From positions 2,156,176 to 2,220,175 of the forward strand of contig NC_043742.1 in NCBI RefSeq assembly GCF_004337985.1: a stretch of DNA of 64,000 nucleotides. Reading direction: 5' to 3'. Shown here piece by piece: positions 24,207 to 35,857 of the stretch. The translations under genes were made by a program, and so were the position numbers. The notes beneath the pieces were generated by a model. It made no database searches and was not told where the DNA came from. It saw only the letters and a list, made by a program, of their open reading frames with translations. This stretch comes from Pyricularia pennisetigena. Its lineage: Eukaryota > Ascomycota > Sordariomycetes > Magnaporthales > Pyriculariaceae. The first letter of the stretch is position 1; every line of letters begins with the position of its first letter.

Positions 24207-25248
24207 CTTGTCGGCTTTTTTCTTTTTGAAGTTTGTGAGTTGGGGCGGATGTGTCCTTTTTCTTTTTTGGTTCGAAGGTTATATGTTTGTTGTCAGACTT
24301 GGTCAAAGTACTGATAAATGTAGAAAAAAAAGCTTATAAAATGGTGATAAAATGGGTGTGTATAAAAAGAGTGACTCGCAGCTGGCGCGGAAAAGAAGGG
24401 AAGTAAGTCTAAAGATGACAAGAATCGAATGACTGAATAGAGGTTGAAGACGACGAGCCAAGAAGACAATTAACCTCACCAACATAGCAGCAAAGGCTCG
24501 ACTAAATAGCATTTTCATTCCCTCCCCTGGCTCCTCTCCTATCTCGCCCTTTTCTCCCTCCCCCCTCATTCCGCTGCCTCGGAAAAAATTTCGCGACGCG
24601 TTGAGACACAGCTTACGAGTCTATTTCCAGCTTGTCTATTCGCGGCCAACCGAATCACCCAAAAGGAGAAAGGGCTGTGAATGCGCGACTTGAGCCCAAA
24701 CGCAATCGACAGGGGAGACCCTTCGCCGCAGCAAGGGATGGCAGATCGACTGTTTCCCTGGCGGCAAGGACCGAAACAATTGCCAACAAGTTTCAATCCG
24801 AAGTTTTGGGATCGACCGACGAGGTGGAAATGGCATGGTTCCTTGCCAATAGAAGCGTGTCGCACACCCCTGAGAGTATCCATCACCCTAGACCGTGGAA
24901 GAAGTGGTGCGACTTGGTCATGACGTCGCTGAAAAAAGCATTCAGCGCATAAAAAATATCTTTCATTTGCCCTGCCCGGTGGCTTCGCCAATAGGTGGAC
25001 CCTTGTTCAGGGGGTTGAGCAATGCGCGATCAAGGGTTGCATTTGGTGCGTGTAGTTCCGATAACGAAAAAAGACGAGACGTTGACAGCGAACGGTGACG
25101 GTGACAACACTTTTTTTTTTTTTTTTTTGTTTTTTTTTGTCCCCTCCTTGGCTTTCTGCTACACACCTTGCCTAGAAATTCATGGAGAACTAACCATGCT
25201 GCGCTGCGATCTTGTCAAACAGAGTCACATGTCGAACGTTTCAATAGA
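24207..25248. other. Intergenic region with poly-T tract
   Basis: About 1 kb. A plus-strand frame at 24632-24952 lacks an ATG start and recognisable motifs. A T-run lies at 25111-25137. Nothing supportable. Confidence 0.5.
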
Positions 25249-26406
25249 TCAAACGTATGCAGATTGAGGACGGCGTCGAGAAGGTCTTGTCCTCCGCTTT
25301 GGCTCAAGAGTATTTTTCGGCTCCGAACTAGAGCTTCGGGGCGATGAAGGCAGGGAGGGGAGGGGCTTTTCCGCGAGTCGCCGTTGGCGTTCGGCTTCAG
25401 GATGCACAGGAGGCGGAATTTCCGCTCGGACGCGGTAACGCTCTTTTGCCGACTCGAGCTTGAGCAGGAGGCTCTGTCGCCAGTTGTCCACAATAAGGGA
25501 AACCAAATCTGCGTACTCTGCCCTGATCGATTTCACGCTGTGTATTGAAGGTGGCCTTCCTGACCTGCTGTTTTCTTTGTTTGACCGGGACGATGAGGTC
25601 CTGGCGCTGCCCTCCTTTCTTACTGGCCTGGACCTGACAGGCGCAGAGGCTCTCCTTGGGTTTGATGGTCTCGTTGAGAGCGTCACCACCCTTGGAGCAT
25701 GAGCTTGTGCCGGCTCCGTGGCAGGTGGCCTTGTCTTGGGGTCTTCTGGGCCCTTATCAGGAATAGTACCCATCGTTCTCCTCCTTCTCATTTTGGGAGC
25801 GACGCTAGGCTCCTGGTCAGCATCCTCGCTTACCCTGGCCAGGGTGGGGGTGTGTTGGCGGTTAATTCCAAGCCCACTCCACGGCATGCCATCGTCTATG
25901 AGATCGGATCTGCTTGCCGCCAGGCCGAAGTTGCGTCTTAGATCGACCAACGATCTCTCATACTCGCTCGGGCGAGGCCGGTTTCCCTGGATAGATGAGG
26001 CTGTTGCCGAGAAGACGGTCCGAGTCGGTGAGGACGGGGGGCTAGTGGCCACTCGGGCGGGTCCAGGGGGCACTTGAAGGGTCCTGGAAGCTGGTAGTGT
26101 GACGCGACCATCTCTTCTCTGTCTAGGACTCTCGAAGCCAGGATCTTTCTGCTGGGCGGCTACCTCGAGCCACATTTCGATGCTGTCAAGAAGGTGGAAC
26201 ATGGTATGCAGAAGAGTGGTGCTGTTTGCGGCTTCAGCCTGGGGGCTTGCACCTGCCCCAATCTCGGTTGCGAGGTGCTCCCTGATCCTGGGGATGTCCG
26301 GCCTGGGATGTTGAACTTCATCACTCTTCTCGGGTTCTCGGCTCTGCCCTGGTCTTTCGGTTGACTGGTCCGCCGTTTTGATGGTTGGCTGATGTGACGT
26401 TGCCAT
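25249..26406 (-). CDS. Unrecognised disordered Ser/Arg/Pro-rich protein
   Basis: Single exon, 385 residues. Nearly all of it is low-complexity and basic. The two ordered-looking parts are residues about 60-90 (TTLLHTMFHLLDSIEMWLEV) and a helical segment near residue 300 (EYADLVSLIVDNWRQSLLLK), followed by a long charged helix. The tail is Arg/Ser/Pro-rich. No signal peptide, and no domain I know. The high G+C third positions and length make it a real gene, probably cytosolic or nuclear and phosphorylated, but the function is unknown. Confidence 0.7.
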   Translation of the reverse strand: MATSHQPTIKTADQSTERPGQSREPEKSDEVQHPRPDIPRIREHLATEIGAGASPQAEAANSTTLLHTMFHLLDSIEMWLEVAAQQKDPGFESPRQRRDGRVTLPASRTLQVPPGPARVATSPPSSPTRTVFSATASSIQGNRPRPSEYERSLVDLRRNFGLAASRSDLIDDGMPWSGLGINRQHTPTLARVSEDADQEPSVAPKMRRRRTMGTIPDKGPEDPKTRPPATEPAQAHAPRVVTLSTRPSNPRRASAPVRSRPVRKEGSARTSSSRSNKENSRSGRPPSIHSVKSIRAEYADLVSLIVDNWRQSLLLKLESAKERYRVRAEIPPPVHPEAERQRRLAEKPLPSLPSSPRSSSSEPKNTLEPKRRTRPSRRRPQSAYV

Positions 26407-27846
26407 GTTTTTGACAGTTCTTCCTAAAAAGTCATAAACAGTGGGTTAGAATATTGCTGGATGTTCGTCGCTTGCTGTCACGTCCGAACAAGACGGAAGA
26501 TCGGGACGTTCAAGGTATAGAAGGTTATTTTATTTTCGGGAGAATATCCCATCTGAGCGAACCACCTGAGCTACACCACATCACATTGAGGTTATGGGAT
26601 CACGACCGAAAGTATTCAGCTGATAATATGCGATGAAAATGCATGGGCCCGAATATACGCGTGCCCTTTTTTTTTTTTTTTTTTGTGTGTGTGTTTTCAC
26701 CAACCTAAACGGCGAACAAGTAATACGGATTACAGTACAGTGGATGCAATCATGGGCAATTGGTCAAAAGCGGCCAAAGCCCTGTTTGAAGCTAAGGGTT
26801 GTGCCTGCCAGCTCCAGTCCAAGCTGCTGATCAACAGGCCCGCGAAATCTTGCCCTTCACTGCGCGCCCCAATTTTATTATGCGACCATTTTGCTGATAT
26901 ATGATACTGCTTTCGATGTCTTAATCTAGACTAGCCTGCTTGTGGTTTTTCTTTTTACGATCACCAGGTATATCAATTCGTTTCACGGTTTCTTCTGCTT
27001 GTTTTTCTTTTCCTTTTGTTCTTCTTTCTCTTCAACGCCTCTCCACAGTTGCCAAAGAACTTTGTGCCCCATACGGTTGACTGTAATTCAATTCCAGGAC
27101 CGACATATATATCTCAGGTATCCAACATCGACGTTAAACCACGAGTCGTACAGACGTTTGGGCCATTTCCTGACGCTTTACTAGTCTGTACTCTAATGCG
27201 AATCTAGGCTGGATATAGATCGTGTGTACTGTAGAGTTTACGTCATTCTTCAGCTTGGGCACCTCCGTGCATGGCACATCTGGGGAAGCAAAAAGGCACA
27301 CGCAAGAAATCCTAACGGCTGCAGACACTATGGGAAGGAGTGCATACAAACTATTTGCAATGGACGGAAGAATGAAGATGCATGCATGACAACTGCTGAC
27401 GCGCCACCGGACTTCGGACACAATTGACACACAGAGACAAAAAGTTACCAAGGAACGCTCACCAGTTTGACGTTTGCCGAATGCGGTCAAGCCTACACGG
27501 GCAGGCCAAGCAAGCCAAGTAAACCTTACTCACCCGCTCTCCGGCATGAGGGGCATCAGACCCTTGCTTATGAGGTACAGTAGGTAGGTGCTTCGGTACC
27601 TCGATACAAGGTGACCAGCAGCAAAACAACCCCACCCAAGTTGACTGGCTGAGCCGTAGTGGGGGCAATTGCTGTACTGTAGCAGTAGTCTGGGCGCGTC
27701 TTCTAGAATCCATCATTATTATCACGGAGCTGTGTTGCAGACCATCCCACCAACTGCAACCTTGAAGTTTACGGCGCGTGCGAGTTTCTAAACAGCCATC
27801 AGACGAATGCGTCGTTAAGACAAGTTTACCTTCGCTGTAACTTTGG

Positions 27847-27880
<34 letters not shown>

Positions 27881-28035
27881 GAAACACCAACTACAAAACC
27901 ACCCGCTGCTTACGCGTCATTCCTGGAATAAGCATGCGACTTTCGCGAATAGCGCGGTTTGGAGGTCATGTTCCCCTTTAGCCCCCTCGCCGACGTCCAG
28001 CACAGATAGAGGGGTAGACTTTTCACATATCCAAC
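26407..28035. other. Intergenic region with T-tracts and an A-box-like word
   Basis: About 1.6 kb between divergent genes. T-runs lie at 26668-26684 and 27848-27877. On the minus strand near 26560-26590 there is a TAGCTCAGGTGG word like a tRNA/SINE A-box, but without a matching B-box. No gene supported. Confidence 0.5.
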
Positions 28036-30038
28036 ATGCGCAGCATCGGGCGTAAGTCACGCTCGCTCCCCTCGCACGTGATGCGCCTCTCCTGACGGCT
28101 TGACTGACCGACGTGACGTCCCGTAAATAGTCTGGCCCTGGTTCAAGGACCAGGGGCTGATTCCCGTCGAGATGCCCTTCGCCGTCTGTAACCTGCCACG
28201 AGTAATGCGGGTTCTCCAGAGTGACATCTCAGCCAAGAGAACGCCCCTACCCACCTTCCGGCTCAAGATCAACGCCCAGTACCTCGAACAAAAGTGCATT
28301 GCGCTAATCATAGAAGCCTGCGGCGACCCAAGGCCCGCATATCAAGGCTGCCAGCAATGCTTCGCCCTTGGCTTGGAGTGCATCACTGCGGATGGCCTAG
28401 GCCCAGCCGCCGAAGACGCGGCAAATCATACCTGCGCTCGATGTCTCTTCAACGAGAAAAGTTGGATGGGACCCGGGAAAACGTGTAGCCTACGCAGTAG
28501 GTCGCTATATAACACATACTTGCCAACGTTGGTGCCTGAGCTGACGTTTGTGATGTTTCACTTGTTTAGATCAAGATTCTGCTGCCACTCTAGCTCCTCA
28601 ACCTTCCCAGACCCCCGAGAGCTCGACGTCTCAGAAATCATATGTGGAACCTGCTCGGCAGCACCAATCACAGCCAGGCACCGGATCAGGTAGTGCTTGC
28701 GCATCGTCTACGGCTGTTCTGACTGCGACGCCAACAACAAAGAAAACTCTACATCCGGGCGCTGTAACGTCGAAACACCTTTCAGTGGCAATTCCAAATA
28801 ACCGCCAGGCTCCGGATTTGCACAGAATCAACACACAAGGCCTCGTTGCCGAACACGGGGCTAAATCGGTCCAGACAGGACAATCCAGAGCCCATGTATA
28901 TCTAGAGAATCAGAAGCATCTGGATCAGTCCGTGTCACATGCGCATACCGGCGGTGCCAGTCTTGAGGATCCTAACAGACAAGGCGGACAACAAGAATCC
29001 GCCTACAATGTGACTCAACAGACACTCAGTCAGACTCGTCAGTACACATGGCAGCCTCCCACCCCCGTAGCGCAACACGAAACATCATACCTCAATGATG
29101 CTGCGCAGCCAGCCTTGAAACGCAAGCGAGGACGGCCACCCAAGGACAAACCTGTCCAGACCCGGCCTCGTATGCAAGTTTGGGTTGGAAATGTGCCTAT
29201 TGAGCACTACTCTGATGAGCAGCTGGCCGCAGGAATTAGTGTGTTCACTGCCGAATTGAACCGTCGGAGGTTCGGCACGCCGTATCCAGCACACTTCAGC
29301 CCAAGTAGAACAATCTTCACACCGGCCATGCCCACCACTATAGTCCAAGTGTCGACAGCACCGCAGGATTCCCAAATCCACTCCGAGGACCGTTTGCCAG
29401 CAATAGCGAATGATGCGTCGCCGGTGGTATCGGGATCTGGCCCAGGAGTTTATCAGACGGATCCGCCCGGGCCGTCTTTAATGGCTGGTGCGCAGCCACA
29501 GACCTCCCAAAGCAACTCTATGGCTGCCAGTCATGGCAAGACTTCGATGTCTCCCAGCGCCACTTCACACCTGATATCGCCGCCGTCGTCGTCAGGGTCA
29601 TGGCATTCACCACTATCAAATGAGTCTACCCAAACAAGTCGAGCGACGGCCTTTGAAAAACGCACCGCTCCACCGCAGCAAGAAACGACTGCGTGCACGA
29701 CGACCGAAAGTGGTAGTGTCGCCAAAGGTTCCGTGAAGGCGAAACATGAAACGGGCGATATGTCAGAGGCTACCCTCACGGGCGCTTCCGCCTCTTCCAC
29801 GTCCCCTTGGGGACAACTTTCTCACAGCCCATTCGAGGCTGCCCCGGTACGCCTGTCGGGCGACTCGGCCGTGTTCATTAAGAACGAACCAGGCACTGGG
29901 ATCCCACTGGCAGAGCAGCCAGCAAGCATCGCTACTGCCGCGCTTTGCCTCGCTACTAACATGGCTAAGGCGGAAAATGGCGACGGTGAAGGCTACCAGC
30001 GACGATTATCACCTCTGCTTAAGATTGAGAGGGATTGA
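28036..30038 (+). CDS. Cysteine-cluster (DUF3716-like) protein with AT-hook
   Basis: Three exons (28036-28051, 28131-28496, 28570-30038) give about 616 residues. Donor GTAAGT with acceptor TAG, and GTAGGT with TTTAG, keep frame. Near residues 90-130 a cysteine cluster reads C-x2-C-x6-C, then after a linker C-x2-C and a last C (CQQCFALGLEC, CARCLF, KTCSL). This resembles the fungal DUF3716 zinc-binding module, judged by eye. An AT-hook core (KRKRGRPPKDKP) lies farther on, followed by a short ordered stretch (QVWVGNVPIEHYSDEQLAAGISVF). The rest is Ser/Thr/Pro/Gln-rich. Together this suggests a nuclear DNA-associated protein. Target and role are unknown. Confidence 0.72.
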
Positions 30039-30977
30039 TGCAAAAGGGTCTTTGCGCCCAAGGTTTCGCTGGCAAAGCAAGTCGGGCTCTTGGGATGTAT
30101 GATGGATTTTAATGATATAAGCATATCGATAATGTAAAATACTGTAAAGCTGCAGACATTCCTTCGCACTTGGCCATTTGTCACTACGAAATGAAGTAAA
30201 GCCATGTCGACGAACGCATGCAGTAATTGGTCATCGCATGACCGTTGGGCTGGACAGTCACATGGATGACACCATTGACAAACTTGCTGATTCGCATCAT
30301 TGACTTGGTGAGCACAACAAGTTCTCGAGTCAAGCTGCGCGTGAAGTCTTCTTGTTTACAAAGCTACATCGGTTCAATAAGCCTTGGGCAATAACAACAT
30401 GCTTTAAATCATACTAAGTGTATGGTCTTGGCGACGCTATGATTTATCTCATATCTGTTATTCGTTGCTGGAACCCCGCTTACCTCGGCAGTGGCTTTGA
30501 CCTTAGCTGGCGATGGCGTCGGTTCCTTCGGATGAACCTGGGGCCCCGTATGATCGCATCGACACAACAAGTTATGCAACAATGGCGCGTCAAAGGAAAT
30601 TATTCAATGCCATGCTTTACGTTTCGACAGATCGGATTTCGCTAGCACGGCACAAAGAGAGAAAGAATTGGTTCAAAACAACACAAAACACCACACTCGG
30701 CTCCGAGGAAAAAAAAAACAGACAAGGACCGGTTCGCTTGGCGTTCTTAGTGCCCTTCTTGGCAAGATCTTTCACCCCAGAAGAAACCTGGTCCGCAAAA
30801 TTAGCGTCAACGGCTTCCCTGTACTCTGAGATGACGCAAATTTCCTCGCCGCTGCAGCATTGTTTTCGGACACATTTTTCCTGCGCTTGAAATACCTTTT
30901 TACCAGAAAACGAAAAAAAAATAAAATAAAAATAAAAAAACAACTACAATAAGTTTTTTTTTAATTATTTTCCCGGC
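30039..30977. other. Intergenic region
   Basis: About 940 bp. Only short frames. A/T-rich end at 30905-30967, directly before the next start codon. Confidence 0.5.
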
Positions 30978-32123
30978 ATGTCACAACGCTGGGAAGCTCA
31001 CGGCCTCCCCGACCGAGCAGCATCGGATGCTCACCGCCCCCAGCAGCGGCTCTCCGTGGCGGGGCTCCACCAGCGCGCGCACTCGGTCACGGACCCCTAC
31101 CATTCTGGCGCGCGGCATCGCCAGCAGCAGACGGTCCGGCCGGTGTCGGCACAGGGCCAGCGCCGCGACAGCCCGCAAGCGCTGCATGGACACCGAGGTC
31201 CTGGTGGAGGGTCTAGCACTGCCGCGAATGCTCAGGGCGCAACGGCGTCAGAATACCGCACGCCATCCGCGGCCGAGTTCTATGCTGGGGTTTGGCAGCC
31301 TCCATCGTCCCCTAGACATTCAAACGTCCCCAGCGTCGGGGGCTATCAGGCCCCGGAGCAACCAGTCTATGCTTCCGAGCCAGCGCTAGCAGGGGGTCTT
31401 TCGTACCCCATGTCTCCGCCATATACGCCCGCTCCTGCTGCATCCTATGTTTCGCCCGCCCTTGGGTATACGTACACGCCGCCGCCGCCGCCTACACCGT
31501 CGAGTCCCTATACACAATATCAAGAATATCAGCAGCCATACCAGACACGGCCGTTTTCACCGGTTTCGCCACAGCAGCCTAGTGTTGCTTGGCAAACACA
31601 CCAGGAGCCGCAAGTGCCATATCAGCAGCCCCAGGGTCAATATGCGCCGTACCGCCCACCGGTTCCAGCCCTCAAGGTAAACCACCAGAGCAGTAATCCG
31701 CCCTCGGGCACAACAGGGCAGTCCTTTATTGCCGAGCTGCCGGCAGACGAGATACCGTCGGCCCGGGTGAAGCCTGAACACCAGCAGGCGGTAGAGCTCA
31801 TGGCTGGGACACCGGTAAAGAAAAATTCCGTCCTTGGAGAGGATACTGCGGAACGATGGGCCGACGAACTCGGTGAAAGGTTTGAAAAGACAAAGATCGA
31901 CGGTCAAGACGGCTACTCGGGCTTGGTTGAGGTTCCGGCACCATTGCGCATCCGCAAGTCGACAAAGAAGCCAGGTGACAACTCGGTAAATTCTGCCGTG
32001 ACCCTCAGGACCGGAGAATTCGGTGGGTCGTCAAGTCAGCAACAGCAGCAGCAAGAGCTGGACCCGGCGCATCTGATCCATCAGCATTTATGGTCAGGGC
32101 CTCGCCAAGGGCCAACTCCATAG
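30978..32123 (+). CDS. Unrecognised Pro/Tyr/Gln-rich disordered protein
   Basis: Single exon, 381 residues. The first 230 residues are low-complexity, with Tyr-Pro-Gln-rich repeats around a run of five Pro and 'YQQP' motifs. The C-terminal third has a more ordered region with DTAERWADELGERF and a segment YSGLVEVPAPLRIRK, then a Gln run and a short end. No signal peptide or membrane segment. Strong codon bias supports a gene; I do not know the family. An upstream exon is possible because the true start is not fixed by any motif. Confidence 0.65.
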   Translation: MSQRWEAHGLPDRAASDAHRPQQRLSVAGLHQRAHSVTDPYHSGARHRQQQTVRPVSAQGQRRDSPQALHGHRGPGGGSSTAANAQGATASEYRTPSAAEFYAGVWQPPSSPRHSNVPSVGGYQAPEQPVYASEPALAGGLSYPMSPPYTPAPAASYVSPALGYTYTPPPPPTPSSPYTQYQEYQQPYQTRPFSPVSPQQPSVAWQTHQEPQVPYQQPQGQYAPYRPPVPALKVNHQSSNPPSGTTGQSFIAELPADEIPSARVKPEHQQAVELMAGTPVKKNSVLGEDTAERWADELGERFEKTKIDGQDGYSGLVEVPAPLRIRKSTKKPGDNSVNSAVTLRTGEFGGSSSQQQQQQELDPAHLIHQHLWSGPRQGPTP

Positions 32124-32873
32124 GCCGCAGCTTCGTGCTCTTCATGTGACCACCTCGGTCTGATATCACCTCTTGCTTCGGTGTTTGGATAAACTTTCAG
32201 ATATCCCGGCTCACCCATGTTGCCACTTTCACATCAATTCTCGCTCTTCTTCGAACCCCCCCGTAATCACCATCGCATTCCTTGACATGCGGCTTTTTTT
32301 CCTTTTTGGCAGTCAACCAGAATATTTCCTAATACAGACTAGTCCATAGCTCCCTGTCGGCCGTCGATAGTCTTACGCCGGTATGGAAGATGAAAATTTT
32401 ATACTGAACTAGGCTTGAATTGGCCTTGTTCCCACCATCTTCCTATGGATATCATCCCTTCGTACTGGGGCTATTACGTAGGCAGTTTCCACCAAAGCCA
32501 TTATCAATGTATCTGAGTATTTATGCCCTATCAACAACCCGCTCTTTGTGGAGCTACATTATCAACAGTTATTCGCAAAGAGTTTATTAATAGCCGCTTT
32601 ACATTTACTCTTCACAACTTGATATTACACTATGCTATCAGATATTAAACATTTATCAGCTCATTGTCTTTTTCTCTTTTTTTTTCTATTTTTCTTTGTA
32701 TGATCCTGGTAATGTTCCGGACTATAAAGCTTGGGATGATCTTCTTACATTATGATAACGCTTCTCACTGTTGCAGCTTCATTTCATATTCACATAATAA
32801 CTCAAGGTCTTAACCTCTCCACAAAACTCCCTTTCCACCAGAATTTTACCGCTCTTCCTAAACCACCAGCACT
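32124..32873. other. 3' region and promoter of the small secreted protein gene
   Basis: About 750 bp, A+T-rich. A CTATAAAG word (about 32723) lies some 150 bp upstream of the next ATG and may be a TATA element. No gene seen. Confidence 0.4.
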
Positions 32874-33143
32874 ATGTACTTGAGAAAGTATCTCGCCTTT
32901 GCTATCGCTGCCTCGGGATACATATCAGCCGCGAATGGTTTCAAGCTTTGCGAATGGATTGCATACTCAGGGGGCAAAGAACTCGACAGAGGATCGTGCG
33001 CCAATACCGAATATGTTAATTATAAGGGCATTCATGTTGAGTTCGCGAATGACTGTACGCCCATCCCTTTTGGGGCTGCCCTCGTTAATCCACCAATCAC
33101 TTTTTCGGGGGGAATTTTGGAAGAAGATCAAAGCTGCCGATAG
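32874..33143 (+). CDS. Small secreted cysteine-containing protein (candidate effector)
   Basis: Single exon, 89 residues. The first 22 residues form a signal peptide (YLAFAIAASGYISAANG), with cleavage expected before FKLC. The mature part, about 67 residues, has four cysteines (LCEW, GSCAN, NDCTP and the penultimate SC-R), enough for two disulfides. It ends with a natural stop. No known fold is recognised. Size, secretion signal and cysteines fit the usual pattern of fungal effectors or antimicrobial-type proteins, but that is inference. It lies beside more than 2 kb without genes. Confidence 0.6.
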   Translation: MYLRKYLAFAIAASGYISAANGFKLCEWIAYSGGKELDRGSCANTEYVNYKGIHVEFANDCTPIPFGAALVNPPITFSGGILEEDQSCR

Positions 33144-35334
33144 CGTTGGAACTATCAGCTCTATACTGCAAATGCGTTCAAAAAAGTATTCGCGACATCC
33201 TGGACACAAGCTCAGCTGCAGGGCTATCACTTCCGACGAATCCACCATACAAGTTTGTACAGCTAGTGAATGAGGAGAGGCTCAAAGAAAAAGATTCAAC
33301 GGTTTTCGATGCAAATTCAAGACCTACCCTGGCTCAAATTGTGCTTTGGAAACTAATACAGGTCCGGGAGTCTCAGCCCAAGTTATCGCACGCACTCTCC
33401 AAGAAATAAACCCAAGTCATTTCCTGGCTACTCTGGGCATTTCTCATCTCTGGTCTCTCTTTACGATCTTTTCAAAAGTCAGGTCCAAAAATTCAAATTA
33501 TTTTCTACGCCAAGACAGCCTGGCCACGGGAGCATATGTACAGACCAAGCTCCTTTAAATTGGGTGGGGATAAGGTTTTGATACTGCATTAGCACAGGTC
33601 ACCCTGCAGCAAGTGGCGAAGTCAAAAAAGAGATTGAGGTCGGGTCAGTCAGCATCATACAAGGATAGATGGCCCATATATTCCAAATATAAGCCTAATG
33701 GCACCGTGCATAGTTTAATAGTTCTACGAGTAGCACAGGTGGATCGCGCATGGATCCAGGCGTCTTTTGGATACAAGACTCAAAGTCTCGGATTTCCACA
33801 AAAAAGACAGATTGTATAAACAGGATGGACCAGAACTTGGTGTCCATTTTCATTCGCATTTACATGCATCTGAAGACAGCGGACACATTGACTTGCTACC
33901 AAAATACAACAGTCGAGCAGGATTCGACAATGCCACGAGTGCAGACGTAGTATACAGCGCGGCTTGTAATTAATGCATCAGAGCCTGTTCGGTCAGACTA
34001 CACCGACGTAGAGAACCAAAGGGCTTTAGCAGCCAGCTCCGATAACAAAGGTTCATGCCTGCTTTACTAGCCCAACGTCGTCATGCGTGCCTGTAAGCTC
34101 TGTTTATGCAGGTCGCCTTGGTAAGGTGAGCCCTTGGCTCGGTATGAGGTCCAGAAAAAGTTTTTCTTTTTTTTTTTTTTTTTTGCGGCTTCTGCACTAG
34201 ATCAGCTGGTTTACCGCCGCTCACGAAGCCATTCGAGTCCTGGCGTCAGTCTTGCTACGTTCCTAATTGAGCGACGCTTCGGCAGACATTGTTCTCACTC
34301 GTAACGACTTTTTGCAGTTCACTGCTACTCGGGAGGCATTATTATCGCCCTGCAGTAAGACGGAGGTTTCGAGCTTTGATGTGTACGTCTCCGCAGGGCA
34401 ACGACTGGCTAGCTACAGGATCAAGGCAGCGTGGGCCACGCTCCTAGACGACAGGACTTGTGTTGGGCCTCTGCCGGAGCTTCTGTCGAGGCGGTTTTTG
34501 CTTGACTGGAGAGAATCGACCAGGCTTGGAAAGGCGATCTCAGATCTTGAGGTTTGTAGACCTGGGAGAAGATATCAACGAGTTTCAAAGCACACGTGCT
34601 GGTTCGTCGAAGACGCACCCGTTACCCAAACGATTGATTGATTTAGCAACCCGTGTTGAACAGACAGCTGAGAATGGCTAATGTCAAAGACTAAGAAGAA
34701 CACCAATACCACAAAGTCGCGAGCGAGCAGAAAGACCGGCAAGATACTTGGGCTCTGGTGCTTGGACAAAAGTGTATCAACCATGTGTGCTGCGGCTGGA
34801 TTAGGACAGGAATCGGTCCCAACATCACTTTGTCGCCTCCTTTCTCTTTTGAACCTAACCAACGGCTTTTATCTCAGTAACAGGCGGTACTGGTGTGCCT
34901 GGTGTTGAGATGCAGATGCTATTGCTGTCCTCATCCAACGTTGCAGCTTTTGGTGGAAGCTGTGGAATTGTCTTTGGGGATTTAGGGAATTTTGGAATCA
35001 GGCATGAGATTTTGCACGCCGTAAATCGGCCTCGCCCTCCTCGTTGCCTTGGGCCGCAAATTGCTGTCGATTTGAAAACAATTAGCAAACATTTGATTCT
35101 CTGCGCAGTTTCAACTTGGCTTTAGATTCGCCTCACCAGGACAGCAGCACTGATATCAAAATCTCAACTCTTCATTAATCTTCAGTCACATTTCGCGTGC
35201 AACATCAAACCTTCTCATCTCATTCATTCTGAAACCTTCAATCGACATCGACCTAAGCCAGTCCCTTCACATCAATATTCATCTTTATCATTGCTCGCCC
35301 GACGCGTCAGAATCCTCTCATCATACAAGAAAAA
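33144..35334. other. Gene-poor stretch with possible relic and poly-T tract
   Basis: About 2.2 kb. Frames between about 33740 and 33973 look protein-like (VHFHSHLHASEDSGH and following) but start without context and shift frame upstream, so an old pseudogene is possible. A T-run lies at 34166-34184. A 124-codon frame at 34267-34641 has no recognisable features. Confidence 0.4.
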
Positions 35335-35857
35335 ATGCATGTCGCAAAAGACGCCCTCGTCTTTGTCATCGTCCTGGGCATAGCCATCTTTGCCTCTGGC
35401 GTTGGAATCTACTATTTTTATTCCCGGAAGCACCAGACGCAAGCAGCCGCGCTCAAGAACAACCAACACAGCTACGACGTCGAGGTGAGACTTTACTTTA
35501 CCATCATGAGAAAACAATCCAAATCTCAACGTGCCGGCCTACTAACGACCTCGGGGGATGCAGAGCCAGGCCACGATGAGCCCCAAGCAAGAGCCAAAGC
35601 CGATGCTGTGGCGATCCCAGAGCGATGGTGGTCCCCGGACCGAGCAGCCATCTGCAACCTGCGTCTCGCTGCCGCGTTCACATAGCGCTGGCGCCATGGT
35701 AGGGCTGGCCAGGCCGCCGCTGGCATATGTTGCGAGATGGCCCAGGCCTGCGAAGCGTCCGAGGCCTGTGCTGCCTCTGGCGCCGGCAAAGTCCGAGGAT
35801 GGGCATCCTTTGGAGAGCAAGGTCGCTAGAAAGTCGAGGTTCATCGAGCATCTCTGA
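35335..35857 (+). CDS. Small single-pass membrane protein
   Basis: Two exons (35335-35484 and 35564-35857) give about 147 residues. The intron has a GTGAGA donor, a CTACTAACG branch sequence and a CAG acceptor, so the join is well supported. Residues 8-28 (ALVFVIVLGIAIFASGVGIYYF) are a single hydrophobic helix near the N-terminus, followed by a basic, Ser/Pro-rich tail (RPRPVLPLAP, KVARKSRF). A short N-terminus with an Arg/Lys-rich cytosolic side suggests type III or signal-anchor topology. I do not recognise a family. Confidence 0.6.

Noticed and set aside
23368..24314. Long open frames (280 and 312 codons) overlapping the LPMO-like gene
   Set aside because: They are opposite-strand or other-frame shadows caused by G+C bias; the 223-codon frame has the signal peptide and copper ligands.
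26545..26600. tRNA- or SINE-like A-box (TAGCTCAGGTGG) on the minus strand
   Set aside because: No B-box (GGTTCGANNCC) at the right distance and no cloverleaf; too weak to call a tRNA or SINE.
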